The translations under genes and the position numbers were made by a program. DNA of 64,000 bases from assembly GCF_000174755.1 (NCBI RefSeq), contig NZ_ACLQ01000019.1, positions 248,001 to 312,000 on the forward strand. The letters run 5' to 3'. The first letter of the stretch is position 1, and each line of letters begins with the position of its first letter. Source of the DNA: Capnocytophaga gingivalis ATCC 33624 (GTDB lineage Bacteria; Bacteroidota; Bacteroidia; Flavobacteriales; Flavobacteriaceae). This document shows positions 60,441 through 64,000 of this stretch, piece by piece. Below the pieces are notes generated by a model. That model saw nothing but the letters and a program-made list of their open reading frames with translations, searched no databases and had not been told where the DNA came from.

Positions 60441-63400
60441 AGGGAGATTACCCTAATTTCTTCATTGATAAATACCAAAAAAGATTGTGTTACCTCCCAG
60501 CCGGTTTGCTCAAGGGTCTGGGCATAGCGCCTTAGTTGTGCTTGATACTGGGGGTGATCTTCCCCCGTTTTGTAATCGATAATCACAGCCCTCTGTGTAG
60601 GCTTATGGTAAGCGACACGGTCAGGGCGGAGGTACTCCCCTGTGATATCCAGCCATTCACGTTCGTTGTAAATGATATACTCCTTAGTATAGTACTCTTT
60701 TAGCAAAGGATGAGTGGTAATTTTCTCCAACTGATGGCTCAGAGGTGCTATTTGCTCCTGAGAGATGCGTCCTTCCAAGAAAAAATGATGTAACAATTCA
60801 GGTATATCCTCCTGAGTGATAAGCTGTCCGAGGATTTCATGTAGAAGATTTCCACGAGCGATCGCCTCCTCTCGAGAGGTATTCCACATAGAACCTGATC
60901 GGGTTACGATAGTATAGGAAGGGGATATAACAGACCTTTGTTTGAAAGGAATATAATCATTCTCTCCTAAGGCAGCCCTCTCTATAGGAAGTAACTGACC
61001 AAAGGTATAGTGAGATTCAGAGGGATTCCACCTACCTTCGGCCTGTAGATAAGCCTGTAGCACCCCAGAAAGAGTAGAGATCTTCTCCTGTTCCTTCTCC
61101 TTGGGACGCTGGCTGAGGATATAGAGCAAATCCTTGGGACGTGTCATAGCTACATACATGGTATTGATGGCATCCAAGAGTTCCACTTGGCTCTGTTGTA
61201 GTACAATCTCCGCATCTATCTTTTCCAGACCACTATAGTCATCTATAAGCAAATGTTCAAAACCATGATATTGCTCCTTAGGTACACATATCCAAAGGGT
61301 ATCCTTACCTGAACGCAACGAATCATTAACATCTGTATAAATAACCACAGGGAACTCCAAACCCTTACTTTTGTGAATGGTCATAATAGATATTGCATTG
61401 ACCCCTTCAGGAGCACTAATAGCCAGCTTGTCCTTCTTTTCTTCCCAATAGGTCAGAAAATCCGCAATATTACCATTGCGCACACTCTTATATTCGTATA
61501 TGATATTGAGGAACTGTGCCAAATAAGCATCCGAAGGCTTGGCCAAACCAAATACTCTTATTGCATAACCGATACCCTCATAGAAAGAATATAAGTGAAA
61601 ATAAGACAAAGAAAATCCCATAGCAGAGAAGAAAGCCTCCACTGGCTTATGAACATACTGACTCATAAAAGCGTGTAGTTCTGTAATTTGCTTTACCTTA
61701 GCATAGGAGAAAAGCAAGGCTATCTTTTCCTTTTCATTGGTTTGATATAATGAAATAGATATTAGATGAATCAAAAACTGTATTTCAGGAATATTTTTAA
61801 GCAATAAAGCTTCTGAAGAAATAACATTATATCCTTTTTCAGATAATTGTGCTGCTATCTCAATACATTCTTTATTTCTCCTAGAGAGTATACAAATATC
61901 TTTATCCAAATAGCCATAACTTTTTGCTTCTTTTATATACTTTTCAATCGTTTCTATACGAATATCTGTTTGCTCAACTACATTTTCTCCTTCTGTAGCC
62001 TCTTCTTCGGAATAATTTACCTCTTGGGTGCTATTCTTATCAATAAATTCTATACTTATAAACCCTCTTTCCGCTTCCCTGTCAGGAATTTTCTGTTCTG
62101 CCTCGAGATATAGCTCCCCATACCGATGCTTTCCAGTATTATTGAAAAGCAAAGGATGAGTGGCCACAAAGTGGAAAAAACTGTTATTGAAGGTGATGAC
62201 CTCCCGACGGCTTCGATAGTTATAGTCGAGATTCTGAACTTCTTGTATCAGGTGAAAAGGTTTTTTTTCCTTGTTATAGAGTTCCATGAACTGCTCTGCC
62301 CTACCCCCACGCCAGCGATAAATAGACTGCTTAGCATCGCCCACGATAAGCAGTGACCCCTGCTGCTTGCTGAGGTTTTCACTATGTACTGCATCGGCTA
62401 CTAAAGGAAGCATATTCTCCCACTGTAGGGTGGAAGTATCCTGAAATTCGTCTATAAAATAGTGTTGATAGCGGGTACCTATCTTCTCGTATATAAAGGG
62501 AGAAGGTTCATCAATGATTGTCTGGTGGATAATACTATTGAACTCAGAGATAGGCAATATATTTTCTTCCTCCTTGATTGCGATAATTTCCTCTTGTAGG
62601 CTTTTGAGTACCGCCAAAAGAGTAACATTTTTTATCAAACGCTTATAAAACTGATCCCACCAATAACTTTTTTCTATAGAATTTAACAAATCGGATATCC
62701 ATTGTTGATTTTCATCCAATAGTTGTGCTATTGCTGGATCCTTTTTTAATAATCCATTAGAATAAAGTGGTTTTTCTCCAGATTCCACAAACCAAACTCG
62801 GTCAAATACTCCCTTATCTATAGCAAAAAATCCATTTTTACTAATTTTATCAAAGAAATTATATAAGGAACCTCGGATGAAATGATCCGCCGTGATTCCC
62901 TCCTTTTGAGTAAAAGCAAAGAAATGTTTTACAGCATCCTCTACCACTGTATACAATCCTTTACGCTGCTGTTTCAAATCTTCTTTGAGAGACTGAAAAT
63001 CAGACAATTGTTTTTCTTCTAATTCCTTTATATAGGTATAATGATTCTCATTGGTCAAGAGCTTAGCGATATCAAAGAGCTCAGTCTCAATATCCCAATC
63101 CTTATCCTCTTCTATTTTATCACGAGAGAACTCCAAAAGAAGTTTTGTAAGGAGCTGATTCTCATTAGCTTTCTTAAACAAATTTTCTATAGCCAAGCGC
63201 AAAAGATCATCTGTCTCCAAGAAAACTTCAAAATTAGGATTGAGCTTTAGGTCAAACGCAAAAGAGCGTATCAACCGCTGGTTAAAACCATCAATAGTAG
63301 TAATAGTAAATCCTGCATAGTTATGCAGGATATGCTTTAAAACCTTCTGAGAACGCTCCTGTAACTCTTCATGAGAGAGAAGTAGCTCCTGAGCAAGCTG

Positions 63401-63652
63401 GACAAACATAATATCGTCCGAGGCCTTTTTCTCCCCCTCCTCTACCAAAGTATCGGGCGTAGAGAAAAGGAGTAACTGATTGATTACTCGCTCCTTCATC
63501 TCATTGACCGCCTTATTGGTAAAGGTGATGGCCAAGAGTGTTTTGTAGGCCTCTACATTCTTAGTAGCTAAAATAAGCTTAAGAAAAGACTTTACCAGTG
63601 TGAAAGTCTTCCCACTACCTGCCGATGCATTGTAGATTTGGATATTTCCCAT
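60437..63652 (-). CDS. AddA/RecB-like UvrD helicase with C-terminal nuclease
   Basis: 1071 residues. SF1 helicase motifs: Walker A NASAGSGKTFTLVKSF (8-23), AITFTNKAVNEMKERV, Walker B FIDEFQDTSTLQW, GDAKQSIYRWRGGRAEQF, IMTIHKSKGLEFPVVI and VAMTRPKDLLYILS. The C-terminal PD-(D/E)XK nuclease shows RPDRVAYHK and VIIDYKTGEDHPQYQAQLRR. It is the larger subunit of an AddAB-type recombination nuclease that resects double-strand breaks; the AddB partner is not in the window. ATG start, stop overlapped by the palindrome. Next to pth. Confidence 0.93.
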   Translation of the reverse strand: MGNIQIYNASAGSGKTFTLVKSFLKLILATKNVEAYKTLLAITFTNKAVNEMKERVINQLLLFSTPDTLVEEGEKKASDDIMFVQLAQELLLSHEELQERSQKVLKHILHNYAGFTITTIDGFNQRLIRSFAFDLKLNPNFEVFLETDDLLRLAIENLFKKANENQLLTKLLLEFSRDKIEEDKDWDIETELFDIAKLLTNENHYTYIKELEEKQLSDFQSLKEDLKQQRKGLYTVVEDAVKHFFAFTQKEGITADHFIRGSLYNFFDKISKNGFFAIDKGVFDRVWFVESGEKPLYSNGLLKKDPAIAQLLDENQQWISDLLNSIEKSYWWDQFYKRLIKNVTLLAVLKSLQEEIIAIKEEENILPISEFNSIIHQTIIDEPSPFIYEKIGTRYQHYFIDEFQDTSTLQWENMLPLVADAVHSENLSKQQGSLLIVGDAKQSIYRWRGGRAEQFMELYNKEKKPFHLIQEVQNLDYNYRSRREVITFNNSFFHFVATHPLLFNNTGKHRYGELYLEAEQKIPDREAERGFISIEFIDKNSTQEVNYSEEEATEGENVVEQTDIRIETIEKYIKEAKSYGYLDKDICILSRRNKECIEIAAQLSEKGYNVISSEALLLKNIPEIQFLIHLISISLYQTNEKEKIALLFSYAKVKQITELHAFMSQYVHKPVEAFFSAMGFSLSYFHLYSFYEGIGYAIRVFGLAKPSDAYLAQFLNIIYEYKSVRNGNIADFLTYWEEKKDKLAISAPEGVNAISIMTIHKSKGLEFPVVIYTDVNDSLRSGKDTLWICVPKEQYHGFEHLLIDDYSGLEKIDAEIVLQQSQVELLDAINTMYVAMTRPKDLLYILSQRPKEKEQEKISTLSGVLQAYLQAEGRWNPSESHYTFGQLLPIERAALGENDYIPFKQRSVISPSYTIVTRSGSMWNTSREEAIARGNLLHEILGQLITQEDIPELLHHFFLEGRISQEQIAPLSHQLEKITTHPLLKEYYTKEYIIYNEREWLDITGEYLRPDRVAYHKPTQRAVIIDYKTGEDHPQYQAQLRRYAQTLEQTGWEVTQSFLVFINEEIRVISL

Positions 63653-63658
63653 AGGGCT

Positions 63659-64000
63659 TTACTTATTGTTATACAGATTCATAGTTGTATCCGCTCCTGC
63701 CAGACCAAAAGAGAGTATCGCCTCACTGATCTTTTCCAATCGTTCAGGAAGCAAAGCTACTTCGTCTTCGCTCCAGTGCCCCAATACATAATCTATCTGG
63801 GTACCCTTAGCATAGTTGGCACTGATACCAAAGCGCAAGCGGGCATAAGTGGTAGTCTGGAGTTCCTCTTGGATATTCTTAAAACCATTATGCCCTCCAT
63901 CCGAACCCTTTTTCTTGATACGAATACTCCCAAAAGGAATATTCAGGTCGTCGGCAATCACTAAGAGATTTTCTATAGGTATCTTTTCCTTTTCCAACCA
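63659..64000 (-). CDS. pth: Peptidyl-tRNA hydrolase (5' end cut by window edge)
   Basis: 114 codons of the C-terminal part run open to the right edge. Family signatures: VIADDLNIPFGSIRIKKKGS, DGGHNGFKNIQEEL, YARLRFGISANYAKG and QIDYVLGHWSEDEVALLPE. Releases peptidyl-tRNAs that drop off the ribosome. The N-terminal half with the catalytic Asn/His lies outside the window. 6 bases upstream of the helicase-nuclease gene, so probably co-transcribed with it. Confidence 0.93.
   Translation of the reverse strand, partial: WLEKEKIPIENLLVIADDLNIPFGSIRIKKKGSDGGHNGFKNIQEELQTTTYARLRFGISANYAKGTQIDYVLGHWSEDEVALLPERLEKISEAILSFGLAGADTTMNLYNNK

Overview
The window is a stretch of chromosome from a low-GC member of the Bacteroidota, almost certainly Flavobacteriaceae and most like Capnocytophaga (the genus is inferred, not proven). 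Support: many genes are preceded by the Bacteroidota promoter TTG/TTTG-N19/20-TAnnTTTG instead of E. coli-type boxes, and few starts have a visible Shine-Dalgarno. Families typical of the phylum are present: DUF4254, DUF4301, a single-Cys TraR/DksA protein, an S16 with a long acidic tail, split atpD-atpC, WG-repeat and YARHG proteins, and a type-2 IleS. GC looks close to 40 percent, with clearly AT-richer islands.

Layout. 0-13.4 kb is mostly housekeeping: a cut metallophosphoesterase, a DEAD-box helicase, DUF4254, upp, a POTRA/beta-barrel outer-membrane protein, DksA-like, WG-repeat and DUF1963 proteins, and ileS. 13.6-17.6 kb is an accessory patch: a MITE-like 150-bp element, an FtsK-like protein whose Walker A has been lost, an AT-rich partner gene sharing its C-terminal module, and a convergent WYL regulator. 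17.6-32.9 kb returns to core metabolism: a CrtI-like oxidoreductase, SprT, aminopeptidase P, Smr, an S41 protease with menB, a five-gene operon (thiamine-binding protein, PnuC transporter, NadR-type kinase, DUF4301, barrel protein), SanA-like, RsmI-like, hflX and mnmE. 32.9-40.0 kb is a lineage-specific array on the minus strand of small membrane proteins and three ~420-aa paralogues. It contains a gene broken by a 97-bp templated insertion, a tandem array with an exact 21-bp period, and a decayed SWIM zinc-finger gene.

40.3-48.9 kb holds an MFS sugar transporter, the rpsP-rimM-rlpA-UbiA-like operon, atpD-atpC, rlmD, a MerR regulator and an M23 peptidase. 49.2-57.4 kb is a second accessory mosaic. 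It has a tetR-CPBP-hydrolase operon, small orphan proteins, a SUKH (SMI1/KNR4) protein, two YARHG proteins with near-identical front ends but different tails, and several detached 3' tips and repeats left by recombination. It resembles an orphan immunity-type array, but no toxin is visible. 57.4-64 kb carries nhaA, metK, two identical tRNA-Gly genes, an AddA/RecB-like helicase-nuclease and a cut pth.

Most noteworthy: (1) the degenerate FtsK-like protein plus partner with a shared C-terminal module beside a WYL regulator; (2) the YARHG genes with a displaced in-frame C-terminal tip; (3) the exact 21-bp periodic array; (4) the 97-bp insertion whose donor lies 2.7 kb away; (5) the small membrane proteins that look like free-standing copies of the membrane module of the large paralogues.
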